Source of the DNA: Schizochytrium sp. CCTCC M209059
Lineage: Eukaryota; Sar; Bigyra; Thraustochytrida; Thraustochytriidae
Direction: 5' to 3'
Assembly: GCA_000818945.1 (NCBI GenBank)
Contig: KN805377.1
Location: forward strand, 433,017 to 497,016
Length of the DNA: 64,000 nucleotides
Within the stretch, counting starts at the first letter, position 1, and the number at the start of each line of letters is the position of its first letter. The notes under the pieces are model-generated. The model was not told the DNA's origin. It did not search any database and saw nothing but the letters and a program-made list of their open reading frames with translations. Shown here piece after piece: positions 10,740 through 20,465 of this stretch. A program made the position numbers and the translations under genes.

Positions 10740-12575
10740 TTAGCGTTTAGCCGCAAGTTTCCCTTTTTTCTGTAAACTCGTACGTGCCGAGATAGATTGA
10801 GCTTGAGCTTGAGCTTGCGTATTTTCAGCCACGATACTTGGTTTGCGACGGAAGAGCCGCTGCGACTCGGTACGAGCCAAAGACTCGCTGTCAGAGACTG
10901 ATGGAGAGAGGCCGAGAAAGCGCTGCACGCGAACATCCGCAAGGGCCTTAAAGCGAACATCAGGATCCGCATCTGGACCAAGAACACGAACGAGAAACTC
11001 ATCGAGACCAGCCATGCGACGCTGTAGCAGATCTTCTTGTTTGCGGCGGGAACGCGTCACACTTAGTAGACTTGCACCACTCTGCTGCGGTATTGGGGGC
11101 ACAATGCGGGTAAAAATGGAGTGGCGCGTATTTTCATTCTCCAAGAGGTCTCCGAGAAGGTTGTGGAAATCCAAAATCGAAGAGTACTTGTGCCAGACCG
11201 TCCATTGCGATCGCTGCGAGCAGTCGCCCTGCGTTTCGCTGTAAGGGATAGTATCATTGTTGCTCGGAGATCCGAGTCTGCGAACCAAGAGTTCAAATTC
11301 GCAGTACGAAGAGAGCGACCGTTTCCGTCTGCGCAGCTGCGATATGCTCACGACAACATTTGCGACGCCATGGGCTTTGAAGCGCGCGGCAACTTCGGGA
11401 CGCGACGCTAAGAGGGCGGTATCTGAGGAGGAACCGGGAGCGGCTGCGGCGGCTGCAATGGCCGCAGCTGCAGTGCGCGCTCGTGCGCTCTCTGAAGCCT
11501 GGAGTCGCGGTTGCCGGACACGGCCGCCTACAGCCGACACGAGAATGGGCGCTGAGCTCGCGCTTGAAATAGAGCTCGTTGTTGAGATGAGAGACCTGGA
11601 TCGCACGTGCGATTTCGAGGACTCCTTGGTGCCGTCAGACGACATCAACGATTTATCGGGGTTTACGAGCGTGGACGCCATTGACACAGATGACGATGCC
11701 ATTGACGACGAAGACGACAACGACGATAATGATGATGAGGTTTTGGAAGTCGTAATGGCGGTCGACTCTGGCGTGGCAGACGTGGCGGCGCTTGTCGCAA
11801 GGGCTCCCTTGACACGAGAGACAGGCGACCAAAAGACGACAAGGAAGAGCGCAACTGTGTGAAATGCGCAGAGAAAGGAGCCCCACACGCGCGAAGGCAC
11901 CACAAGCATGAGCGGAATTTGCGAGAGGAGAAGATACCCGAGGAGACGGAGCTTTTGTTGGCTGGGAAGCACCGCGCGCGCAACATTCGTCCCAGACTTG
12001 CGCTTAAAGTATCGTTTCTCGAGGACTGCTTCCGCCGTGGATTCTGCACCTTGACACGAGGGGTCTGTTTTGGCGACGATGGACAGTTTTTGTTCGAGTC
12101 GTGTGCCATTACGAAAAACTCTGCGCTCGTCAATGACACGGCCACGCGGCGTCTCGTACTCGAAGCGGACGGGCGCTTCGGCCCCTTTGTCCAGGGCCGA
12201 GAGATTGCACGTGATGCTTGCGGAACTGGCAGATCTGGTTTGGTGGCGATGGATCTCTGAAGGGACTTGAACTTCGATCTTTTGGGTGCCGTCTTGGGAT
12301 GCAAAGACCAGTCTGTCTTGATCAAACCGAATGTCCTGGATGCTGGCGGAAAGGAGTTCGTGTGGTGAGTCTTTGGCGACGATGGGGCTCGCGTCATGGC
12401 GTTCGCTGGCGACCGAGTACATTTGCCACACGCCGCGAAGGCTTCGCACGCGTTCGCGCGAGCGGCCTTCGGCAACCGCGTCAGGGTCGGTAGCGTCGTC
12501 CTCGCAGGCCGCCATCTTTGTATGGTCGCGGCGGCCAGCTGCGAATCTGCCTGCAGCAGGCCACCGCAAGGGCAT
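10740..12575 (-). CDS. PX-domain protein with a membrane-embedded hydrophobic hairpin
   Basis: The protein has 611 residues from ATG 12575; a second in-frame ATG at 12515 (MAACEDDA) would give 591. It ends at TAA. The N-terminal 200 residues look like a soluble beta-rich domain I cannot name. Residues about 202-247 contain two closely spaced hydrophobic stretches (LLGYLLLSQIPLMLVV and CAFHTVALFLVVFW), consistent with a membrane hairpin. A Ser/Thr/Ala-rich linker follows. Residues about 403-555 match a phox-homology (PX) domain: VANVVVSIS, then WTVWHKYSSILDFHNLL, a proline loop IVPPIP, and RRMAGLDEFLVRVL. PX domains bind phosphoinositides on endosomal membranes. The usual basic RRY/RKF triplet reads HKY here, so one ligand Arg is replaced and binding cannot be assumed. 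I infer an endomembrane or trafficking protein. PX assignment is fairly secure; the role is unknown. Confidence 0.85.
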   Translation of the reverse strand: MPLRWPAAGRFAAGRRDHTKMAACEDDATDPDAVAEGRSRERVRSLRGVWQMYSVASERHDASPIVAKDSPHELLSASIQDIRFDQDRLVFASQDGTQKIEVQVPSEIHRHQTRSASSASITCNLSALDKGAEAPVRFEYETPRGRVIDERRVFRNGTRLEQKLSIVAKTDPSCQGAESTAEAVLEKRYFKRKSGTNVARAVLPSQQKLRLLGYLLLSQIPLMLVVPSRVWGSFLCAFHTVALFLVVFWSPVSRVKGALATSAATSATPESTAITTSKTSSSLSSLSSSSSMASSSVSMASTLVNPDKSLMSSDGTKESSKSHVRSRSLISTTSSISSASSAPILVSAVGGRVRQPRLQASESARARTAAAAIAAAAAAPGSSSDTALLASRPEVAARFKAHGVANVVVSISQLRRRKRSLSSYCEFELLVRRLGSPSNNDTIPYSETQGDCSQRSQWTVWHKYSSILDFHNLLGDLLENENTRHSIFTRIVPPIPQQSGASLLSVTRSRRKQEDLLQRRMAGLDEFLVRVLGPDADPDVRFKALADVRVQRFLGLSPSVSDSESLARTESQRLFRRKPSIVAENTQAQAQAQSISARTSLQKKGKLAAKR

Positions 12576-14124
12576 TTCTGCTGCTGCTGCTGCTGCTATT
12601 TCGTTTAATGCCGGTTCGATCGATGCTGCGCGGCAAAGCTCTCACCAGCTGCCGAGCGAGCGATGTCCGCCCGGCGCGGGCGCAGTCGATCGATGCGCGC
12701 TCCGTGGCGCGCCCTGCGCCGCGGTACGCGAGCTGGGAATCCGGCCAAGTCCCGGGGACTCGGCGAGCTTTGCACGCGCCGGCTGACCGCGGTCCCCTCG
12801 CGGCCGGGGAGCGACGAGGGCGCCCGTGCGCGGCGACGCCAAAGCCTCCGCCGCCCGCCACCGTCGCCTTGCTCGAAGACGACGGAGACCACGCCGAAGA
12901 CGACGTCGAGGTTGCGCGCGAAATTAAGCTCGCTCAAGATGAAACTCTGCGCTTCCGCCGCCGCCGCCGCCGCCGCCGAGAGAGCGCGGCCGGCGGGCAG
13001 TGGTGCGCGGGCAGCGAGGGCGCGAAGGGAGGCCTGGGCCTGGGCGTGGCGGCGAGCGCGAGCTCCGGCTCGGGCCGCGCGCGAGTCTGCCTGCTGCTTG
13101 GCCCAGCCAGCGTGCGCGTGGTGTCGCCGTTTCCGGGGCTATCGGGGCTTCAGCGGGGGTGTAGGGAGGGAGAGATGGGGGGGCGTAGGAGGCCCGCCCG
13201 CGCGTGGCCGCGAGTCGCGCGGAGAAACTAACTGCCCAAAACGTGCAGGATGTTCCCCCGGCGCCGGGACTTTCGGTGTGAAGCGCGAGAACCAGCGCGC
13301 TTGTGTAAGATCCTGCGGCGCGCAGAATCCAAAGCTCGGTTGAGTCATCGACTTCGGGCTCTTTCGGCTCGTGGTCCGTGGCGCGATGCTCTCGATGCGC
13401 ACGACGACGTTGACACGTCACCAAACGACCGATCGAGCTCAGAGACCTCTGCTTGCAGCCGACCGCGCAGGCAGGCGACGGTATGTGTGTGATGGTTGGT
13501 ATTCTATATAGTACCACTATAATACGAGGAGGATAACCTAAATGGCGCGTCGACGTGCGTCAAGTTGAGATCGCTCGCGAGATAGATGCATGCCAAAGCC
13601 ACTCGTTACACGACAAACGCCACCGAGGTAAAACGACAGAGCACGTCGGGCACGTCGCGGTGGCGCAGCCTGACTTTCTGATCTGCCACGAGTACGAATG
13701 GTTGATCGAGCGTTCTTTGGCGTGTGGCATGTGAGAGCTATCACAATAACAAAGCTTTATGGGTATATGATTTGAAAAGCCAGGACTCGCAGACTGCTAT
13801 GGGCAAGCGCTCCTCTTGTAGCTAGCTGATCTGCCAAGACAAATCATCCTCAACGTAGCCTACGTGGGCAAAGAGCCAAAGCTAGAACGATTTCCGTGGA
13901 GGTTTGCAAGACACGCCCACTGATGAGCAAAGATTTCTTGCGAACCTCCTTGGGTACGAGCCAATGACTCTACGGCTGGGCACTGTCCGGCATGGCCCTG
14001 ACCTCACTGTCAGTCACAGTCCTCAGCAGTGGCAGCTGCATAGCAGATTTTCGCCGCGTCCGTCTGGATGGATGAACCTCGAACCTCAGAGGGATCTTCA
14101 CGGCGCAGGCAGGGGGTCACGGCA

Positions 14125-14163
14125 CTGATAGCGTCAGCTACAGCCGCTCGCTGACGCTGTCGG
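14125..14163. other. Strong 14-bp hairpin
   Basis: CTGATAGCGTCAGC (14125-14138) pairs with GCTGACGCTGTCGG (14150-14163) over 14 pairs, two of them G.T, around an 11-base loop. It is the longest simple stem I found in the spacer. Function unknown. Confidence 0.7.
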
Positions 14164-14990
14164 CAGCCCCAGCACAGTGCGAGTCTTTGCTTAATTGCCT
14201 TACTTAGCTTTCCAGTCTCTTGCTACTGCAATTCGCACATCCTTTTCAAGACGGAGATGGTCTGCGTCCACCAACTCGGAGCAGGTGCTTTTCCTTTTCC
14301 TCGGCACAGAGGCGCCTCGACAACGAAGCTTTGCCATCATAATCCAAAAGATACCTTCCTCGCACTGTTGCATACTACACCTAAACCCACTGTCACTTGC
14401 ACCTCAAGTCCGTCGTGTCGCTCGCTCCTTGCAGCGCAACGCAAAAAAGACCTCTCCTCTCCCTGGTTCTCATGATCATGATCGTGGGTAGGCTAGCTGC
14501 CTCTGTTGCCAGCACCAGTGGCGGCGGCAGCGGCGGCGGCGGCGGAAGCCACGACCGACCTGGCATCACAGGCGAGGAACGGGAGCGCCTGCGCCGTGAC
14601 CGTGGTCTCACAGCGACAGCGCCGGCTGGCGACCCGAGGCGGCTGCGCCACGGCGCGGCGATCGAGGAACCGAGTGACCGGCGCTCTGGCGTGGGCTGCG
14701 CCTGCTCGAGATCGGGGGCCACAGCTGCCCCGCAGCCACCGTCTGCCCTACCTACAGCCGTTGCAGCCGCCACAAGACCTGGGTTCAATTTTGTTTAAAT
14801 TTAATTGGGAATGACACGGGGTCGGATGTAAGATCGGGTGCCGGTGCGGCGGGTTGATTGCAGCACAGTGTAGAACGCGCGGCGGGGAGGCACCGGTCCA
14901 AGGTTCACCTAGGCGGCGCATTCTTGACCGTCGGCGCGGAGCCGATCCAAGCGTGGCGGCGGGCCGATCTGTGCCTTGCCTAGTGCAGAC

Positions 14991-15047
14991 AAGGCAAGGC
15001 AAGGCAAGGCAAGGCAAGGCAAGGCAAGACAAGGCAAGGCAAGGTAA
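14991..15047. repeat. (AAGGC)n pentanucleotide array
   Basis: About eleven AAGGC units, with a few AAGAC/AAGGT variants at the right end. Confidence 0.95.
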
Positions 15048-15219
15048 GACAACACCAGAAAACACAAGACAAAGTAAGGTTATATACCGTCAAAACATTG
15101 GCATCCAAGTAGGCATTTCCGTGGTGACAATGATATTGACAGTGAGGCCGGCGCGGATAGCGACGCTGCGGACGGCTTCGAGGCCGGTGGGGTTGGCCGG
15201 GTGAGCATGATGACCGGCA

Positions 15220-15246
15220 GATCGATCGATCGATCGATTGATTGAT
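15220..15246. repeat. (GATC)n/(GATT)n array
   Basis: GATC units, each self-complementary, grade into GATT. Confidence 0.9.
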
Positions 15247-15510
15247 CTTCGACAGCACGCAAGGCTTTTTGTGAATAAAGAATGCAGATCGGCACAGGCT
15301 GCCGCTGGCTACTTTCTTTCTGACCATAGGTTGAAGCACAAAGCCAACTTTTCTTCTGCAAGGTATGGCAGCACTGTCTGCAGTGCTGACGGATGGTCAC
15401 AGCTGCACTGGCTGCAGTGAGCTGCATGCATTTGCATGCACGCCTGCCCTCGTCTATAAAACTCTGTAAAGTCAACTTGACTGTGAAGTCCAGCCAAGGC
15501 AAGTAAAAGA

Positions 15511-15551
15511 ACGATCGATCGATCGATCGACCGACCGAACGAACGAACGAC
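15511..15551. repeat. (GATC)n-(GACC)n-(GAAC)n composite array
   Basis: Three related tetranucleotides follow each other. Each differs by one base, as expected for a mutating and re-expanding microsatellite. Confidence 0.9.
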
Positions 15552-15616
15552 CAACCCCCACCAGCACCGCGCGCCTTCCTTCGAATTGGCTCCCTGCGGT
15601 GGCGATCGAGCGAGCG

Positions 15617-15639
15617 TGCTTGCTTGCTTGCTTGCTTGC
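15617..15639. repeat. (CTTG)n array
   Basis: About five to six CTTG units of the same register as the longer arrays at 17211 and 17556. Confidence 0.9.
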
Positions 15640-15749
15640 CTGTGTTTGGCGGAGCCGCGGTTCCTCCTGCCACTCTTATACTAGTGCATGCACATACCAC
15701 CGTTTCAGAGTGGCCGCCGCTGGTCCTCGCACAGCGTTCAGGATTTTTA

Positions 15750-15780
15750 CCTGCTCTGCTCTGCTCTGCTCTGCTCTGCA
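15750..15780. repeat. (CTCTG)n pentanucleotide array
   Basis: About five to six CTCTG units ending at CTGCACTGCC. Confidence 0.9.
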
Positions 15781-16199
15781 CTGCCCTGATTGATTAATCA
15801 TGCGGTTGACTTTATGTTATTACACGACGCGCCAGTACAAGTTAGCCTAGATTCAAAGAGCGCGGGGTCCAACTCAAGTTGCTGCGTCAGCGCTGCATTG
15901 GTTGGTGGGTGGTTTCCCCGCCCTCCCCCGCCCGTCTTGGCCAGCTCCGCGCAGCCCCGAAGAACCGGGCGGGCCGTTGGGGAATCTGCATGAGATTCTG
16001 CCGGTGTCCAGCCTGAGCTAGCTGCCTGCTTGGATGGCCTGCTGGGAACGGGCGAGAGAGGGTTTGCGTTCGTTCGTTGATTGATTGGTTCACGGTTAGG
16101 TCGACCTCGCCTCGCAGGAACGTAAGCAGCGCAGCGGCTCGAAGGCAGCGGGCGGACGGACGGAGGATCGAAGCGGGCGGGTGGTTGCTGTGGCCGCGG

Positions 16200-16220
16200 C
16201 TGCCTGCCTGCCTGCCTGCC
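16200..16220. repeat. (TGCC)n array
   Basis: Five TGCC units, followed within 20 bases by a possible TATA-like GTATAAAT at about 16232. Confidence 0.85.
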
Positions 16221-16508
16221 AGTGCCAGGCTGGTATAAATGGCGGTTGTAGCTGGAACTAAAAGTACGAGAAAAGAAGAGGATACTCCGAAACAGCCGCA
16301 GCCGCAGCCGGAGCCGGCGTGGGCGCAAGCTTCGACGCTTCGCAGGCGGTCCGGGACGCGGCGGCCACCCTAGCGAGCGAGCGAGGGAGCGAGCGAGATA
16401 GCGAGAGAGAGAGAGAGGTCGGCTTCGCGACCGCGGCGCGGGATTCACGGTCAAGAGCGCGCAGGCGCACGCTGGTGAGGCGAGGGGGAGGAAGGGAAGG
16501 GGGAAAGT

Positions 16509-16542
16509 AAAAAAAAAAAGGAAAAAAAAAGAAAAAAAAAAA
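16509..16542. repeat. A-rich homopurine tract
   Basis: Three runs of about ten A separated by one or two G, preceded by a G/A-only stretch from about 16480. Confidence 0.9.
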
Positions 16543-16806
16543 GCGGGCTGCGGCTGCGCTATGTTTTGCTGGTCTTTCATTCCCGCAGCTGGCGCAGGGG
16601 GAGGTAGGCTCCTCCCATCCCGCAGCAGGTCCAAGTGACCGCGTCTGACCGAAGAAGCTAGAAGAGGAAGCTAGCAGGTTCCCACAGCGCTACGGCCTGC
16701 GCATGCACAGCTCCGGAAGCGGCCAGAACCCGCCCGCAGCCTCACCGCAGCCCTCGCGCCGCCATCGCTTCCAGCCAAACAAGCTCGTCGCGCCTTGGCG
16801 GCCTGC

Positions 16807-16840
16807 GCAAGCCGCAAGCCGCAAGCCGCAAGTCGCAAGT
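16807..16840. repeat. (GCAAGCC)n heptanucleotide array
   Basis: About four GCAAGCC/GCAAGTC/GCAAGTT units in tandem. Confidence 0.85.
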
Positions 16841-16864
16841 TGCGACTCGCGACCCGCGCCGCAC

Positions 16865-16897
16865 GAGGCGAGGCGAGGCGAGGCGAGGCGAGGCGAG
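16865..16897. repeat. (GAGGC)n pentanucleotide array
   Basis: Six perfect GAGGC units plus a partial one. The same unit recurs at 18358-18384. Confidence 0.95.
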
Positions 16898-17210
16898 CCC
16901 GTCCCGGCCGCGCCGTGCCGTTTTGCCCCGGGGCGTGCCGCGCATTCCGGGCCGGGCGGGCCGAGCCCCGGCTGTCCACTCACAGTCAGTGGGTCACTCA
17001 CTGGCAGCCAGCCAGCCGGCCGGTGGCCGCGGCGAGAATTTCAGGCCGTCGTGATGGTTTTTCTTGCCGCCCTCCTCATCCCGCGCGAGAGATTCCCTTC
17101 TCCTCGTACGGGGCCGGGTCGATGCCGGTCGCATCTACAGCTCAGCTGCCTGCTGCGCATGGTGGCCGCGGAGAGAGAGTCCGGCTTCGGCCGCCGCGCC
17201 CGGGCTTGCG

Positions 17211-17241
<31 letters not shown>
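17211..17241. repeat. (TTGC)n array
   Basis: About seven TTGC units. Read on the minus strand they encode repeating Ala-Ser-Lys-Gln, which creates spurious frames. Confidence 0.95.
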
Positions 17242-17555
17242 ACGCTCTGTTGGTTTCGCGATTCTGCCTCGACTGCGCAAGGCTGCGTGCAAAAGGGCGA
17301 GTCTGGTCCTGGGGTTCGAGCTCGACGTCTCGAGTCGCCCTCGCGAGCTCTGCTCTCTCCCGCGCGCGAGCCGCGTCCAGGCCGCGAGCAAAGCCAGAAT
17401 CCAGACGCGGCTCCGACGCGCGAGAGGCGCAGCGCGGCGGGCACCCGCGCGAGGCAGAGCAGAGGCAGGCAGGCGGAGAGCAGGAGCGGAGGCAGCCGCG
17501 CCGGGAAACGGAAGGAAGGGAAGCGGAGCGGCGGGCGATTGATTGACTGATTCGA

Positions 17556-17607
<52 letters not shown>
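17556..17607. repeat. (TTGC)13 array
   Basis: Thirteen perfect TTGC units, the longest tetranucleotide array in the window. Confidence 0.97.
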
Positions 17608-18254
17608 CTGACTGGCCGCCCTGCTCGAGACAGAAAAAAGAAAAAACAAGGAAAGCAACGCGACGCAAAGCGGAGCAGCGCAGAGCAAAGCCCGAACGGC
17701 GCGGCGGCGCAGACGCGAGCAGCAGAGCGCGGCGGCGGAGAGCGCGAGCGAGCGCGCTCGCGAAGCGCGGAGCAGCAGGGAGCAGCGCGGCGGCAAGCAG
17801 CAGCAGGAGCGAGGGATTAGTTGATTGGATTAACCAAGCGAAGGCCAGACAGACAGCCAGACCTGCGACCGAGGCGAGCGCAGATTCGCTGTGCCCTGCC
17901 GCTCTCGCGTTGCCTTGCCTCGCCTCGCGTTGCCTCGCCTGCGACGCGAGAGCGAGAGCGAGCGAGAGCAGGCGAGCAGAGCGCGGCGAGGAAGGCGAGC
18001 GAGAGCCAGGAGCTCGAGGCGGGCCGGAGAGAGCGGCCGGGAGCCGCAGGAACTGATCTCGAGGCCGCGATTAACGCGACGCTCACCGGCGCGAAGAAGC
18101 ACGCCGGGGAGGACAGCGCGTGCGCAGCAGCGACCGCGCACGCGAAGCGAGAGCAGAAGCGAAGGCAGAAGCGGAGCGAGGAGGAAGGCGAGGAGAGCGA
18201 CGCGGCCCGCCCTTGGAGTACTTCTGCCTGGCCGGGGACTGACTGACTGACGCA

Positions 18255-18282
18255 CCGGAGCGGAGCGGAGCGGAGCGGAGCG
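18255..18282. repeat. (CGGAG)n pentanucleotide array
   Basis: Five CGGAG units just after a short GACT repeat. Imperfect GCTGC units follow at 18308-18335. Confidence 0.9.
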
Positions 18283-18357
18283 GGCTCGGACTCCCTCGCC
18301 CGGCGAGGCTGCGCTGCGCTGCGCTACGTCGCGCTGCGTGGTCTCGTCTCGTCGACG

Positions 18358-18384
18358 CGAAGCGAGGCGAGGCGAGGCGAGGCA
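18358..18384. repeat. (GAGGC)n pentanucleotide array
   Basis: About four GAGGC units, matching the array at 16865. Confidence 0.9.
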
Positions 18385-18408
18385 AGCGCTTGTGCCCGCC
18401 TCGCTCCA

Positions 18409-18445
18409 GCCTGAGCTCGAGCTCAGGCGCCAGCGAGAGCGCCTG
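18409..18445. other. 20-bp perfect palindrome overlapping a second hairpin
   Basis: GCCTGAGCTC is followed immediately by its reverse complement (18409-18428). CAGGCGC at 18424-18430 also pairs with GCGCCTG at 18439-18445 across an 8-base loop. The two folds compete, and they lie about 110 bases before the ATG at 18556. They could be a dimeric transcription-factor site or a 5' UTR structure. Confidence 0.65.
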
Positions 18446-18555
18446 GCCGTGGTGTCGCACAAGGCGCGCGCGGCCGTTGAAGGGAGGAAAAGAAGGGGGC
18501 GAACGGGCTAAAGAAAAGAAAGATTGAAAGGGAGGAAGAAAGGGAATAGCAGAGC

Positions 18556-19917
18556 ATGGGTGGCGAACTGTCCAAGTGCTGCTCGAATCGTGCCGATGGC
18601 GGCGACCGGCCCTTCTCCTCGTCCGCTCACATAAGGATGGAAAGGTATCGCAGGCCGCGGCAGCAAAGCGAACTTCTCCTCGCGAGGGAGACCACCATCT
18701 CCGGGACGGAAGCGAGACTTACGACGATCTCGAGCTCCCCACAAACCCCAGACCACCTTCCATGGAGCGTCCAGCAGGAAACACAAAAGGTCGTGGCCAA
18801 CGAGTCTCCCTATGCGTACGGAAATTCCAGCGATGGGACACCCCCCATCTCGATGCCCCGATCCATTCCTCGACCTTCGCCGTCGAGCCTTGCACGCTCC
18901 TGCAGTGCAAACACAGCCGTCACTGATCCACTCGGGTACGCGCGTCAACGCGTAGCAGAAAAACCAGTCGCGCCCTTTGCGCCAAATCACGCACCCTCTT
19001 CAGCCGTCGGGATCCCCGTCACCAAAAGATCGTCGCCGCGCACTGGCAACCGACAAGAGTCCTCTCCAGGCACCGTAGCTACGCGCGACGCTTCGTCAAT
19101 CAACAAAGACACCATGCGTGACGACGATGACCTCCCGCTGACCCCACCGGCACTGCGCCGTCTGCGCTCCGCGGAGCCGCCAACAACCGCTTCGCTCTCT
19201 TCGACACATCCGCCGAGCTACACGGCGAGCCTTGGGTCCTTTGACGATGGTATCGCTTCGCAGCGCAGAACGCCTCGTCTCGATGCCTTTGTACGGGACG
19301 CAACAGCCATGCACCGCACCTCGGCCATGGCCAACCTTGCCGAAGTCGATGACATGGATGACATGGAAGACGACGGCACGGGTGGTCCTCACGAAGACGA
19401 CGGATACATTGCCGCACAGTTCACGCCCTCACAGGTCTCGTCCACCGCTGGTGATGGACTCATTCCTGTGGCGCGAAGGGACTCGACGCAAAGCCGCGCC
19501 TCCTCCATCGGACCTGGCGAACTTGCAGACGACGAGGATGCCGGCGACAACTTCGAGCAGGATCTGCAACCGGTACCCGTCGCAAACCCAAGTGGCCAGG
19601 GCGAACTTAGATCCGCTCTTCGTGGCGAGACCCCGGCGGTCCCTCGCGTCCAGCTTGTCAGGCCTGTCAAGCCTCGTTTGACGCATACTCGCGGCACCAA
19701 TGCGAATTCTCTCCGTGCCGCCGACGCCCGTAGCCGCCGCAGGGGCCCTAGCGGACGCCAACATCGCACGCGCACATCGCGCCGCGACCATCAGCAACAG
19801 CAACAACAAAACACATGGGATCTCATCCCTCTTGACCCTTCGCCTGTATCGGCCTCGGTCATCGCCGCAGAGGAGTCACTTCGCCGAAAGTGGAATGCTG
19901 CAACACTCATGTGCTAA
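18556..19917 (+). CDS. Disordered protein with N-myristoylation/palmitoylation signal
   Basis: The protein has 453 residues, from ATG 18556 to TAA. It begins MGGELSKCC. Gly2, Ser6 and Lys7 fit the N-myristoyltransferase consensus MGxxxS/T, and Cys8-Cys9 are well placed for palmitoylation. Stable attachment to the plasma membrane or a flagellar membrane is therefore likely. The rest is Ser/Pro/Arg/Asp-rich and probably disordered. It has Asp/Glu clusters near residues 255-275 (EVDDMDDMEDD), a basic Arg/His-rich stretch near 385-410, a short polyQ and a C-terminal Cys. No folded domain is visible, so the biochemical role is unknown. The long palindrome-rich 5' region and a convergent dynein gene are its neighbours. 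Gene reality is supported by length, ATG and codon use; acylation is inferred from the motif. Confidence 0.8.
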   Translation: MGGELSKCCSNRADGGDRPFSSSAHIRMERYRRPRQQSELLLARETTISGTEARLTTISSSPQTPDHLPWSVQQETQKVVANESPYAYGNSSDGTPPISMPRSIPRPSPSSLARSCSANTAVTDPLGYARQRVAEKPVAPFAPNHAPSSAVGIPVTKRSSPRTGNRQESSPGTVATRDASSINKDTMRDDDDLPLTPPALRRLRSAEPPTTASLSSTHPPSYTASLGSFDDGIASQRRTPRLDAFVRDATAMHRTSAMANLAEVDDMDDMEDDGTGGPHEDDGYIAAQFTPSQVSSTAGDGLIPVARRDSTQSRASSIGPGELADDEDAGDNFEQDLQPVPVANPSGQGELRSALRGETPAVPRVQLVRPVKPRLTHTRGTNANSLRAADARSRRRGPSGRQHRTRTSRRDHQQQQQQNTWDLIPLDPSPVSASVIAAEESLRRKWNAATLMC

Positions 19918-20103
19918 GTGAACAAAAACCCACACCACGCACCTACAAACATACTTTTATTTCCCTCCGCCCCTGAAACTAGAGCTAAAATCGAGTCGAA
20001 TCGAATCGAATTGAATCGAATCGACTCACGAACGTAAGCTATTATTTATTCTGCTCTGAATGCCTGCCACACAACACGATACATTCGCGAAAATAATCCG
20101 AGG

Positions 20104-20167
20104 CCCCCCCCCCCCCCCCCNNNNNNNNNNNNNNNNNNNNNNNNNNNNNNNNNCCCCCCCCCCCCCC
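20104..20167. other. Assembly gap inside a poly-C tract
   Basis: Seventeen C, 33 N (20121-20153) and fourteen C are followed by nine A. C on both sides suggests an unresolved homopolymer or low-quality C run, so the true length is unknown. Confidence 0.97.
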
Positions 20168-20435
20168 AAAAAAAAAGGGAAATCTTTGATGCGGTGCTCC
20201 AGACTCGTCACACGAACTAGGCCTACCAACTACCCAAAGAATTTCCCAAAAATTTGATGTTCCGACCTGTTCAAGCACCATCAAAACATTTCCGCGCGAC
20301 TTCAAAATATGTCCATGCAGGCTTTCCACCGAGAAGACAGTCTTCCCAGAGTTTGAAATTCTGCGGAGTAGATCTGGTTGAAATTTAAGAGAAAATTGGT
20401 TTGGCGCTTGCAGACAGGAAAGTGAAAATGAATCT

Positions 20436-20465
20436 GGGTATGCCCTAGTGCCGTAAGTTACCCGA
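20436..20465. repeat. 30-bp element with inverted ends, copy 1
   Basis: The form is GGGTA-T-GCCCTAGTGCCG-spacer-TACCC. The ends are inverted repeats around a conserved 12-base core that recurs at 20793-20822. Confidence 0.7.

Larger units (their letters stand above)
12576..18555. other. Six-kilobase gene-free spacer rich in microsatellites and palindromes
   Basis: This region divides the PX gene from the acylated-protein gene, which point away from each other. I found no frame with recognisable domains. The longest ones are Arg/Ser/Ala-rich or are translations of TTGC arrays. The region carries more than ten tetra- or pentanucleotide arrays, several hairpins, an A-rich tract and a less GC-rich island at about 13500-14400. 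It may contain two promoters, long 5' UTRs or noncoding RNAs. No tRNA, 5S or snRNA motif was recognised, though a split gene with small exons could be missed by eye. Confidence 0.55.

Noticed and set aside
11257..11862. 201-codon plus-strand frame
   Set aside because: Antisense of the PX gene; its Asp-rich part is the reverse of a Ser/Ile-rich linker.
12518..13231. 237-codon plus-strand frame in the 6-kb spacer
   Set aside because: It overlaps the PX gene start, contains poly-Leu and poly-Arg from CTG and CGC repeats, and has no recognisable domain.
14257..14475. 72-codon ATG frame in the less GC-rich island
   Set aside because: It has an ATG but no compositional or motif support; left unannotated pending RNA evidence.
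14991..15047. Possible CRISPR-like or satellite array
   Set aside because: The units are 5 bases with no spacers, so this is a plain microsatellite; CRISPR is not expected in a eukaryotic nuclear sequence.
15798..16634. 278-codon minus-strand frame with a Phe-rich stretch
   Set aside because: The Phe run is the reverse of an A-rich tract and the rest is Arg/Ser/Pro low complexity.
17041..17796. Minus-strand frame with repeated Ala-Ser-Lys-Gln
   Set aside because: The repeat is simply the translation of TTGC arrays; the remainder is low complexity.
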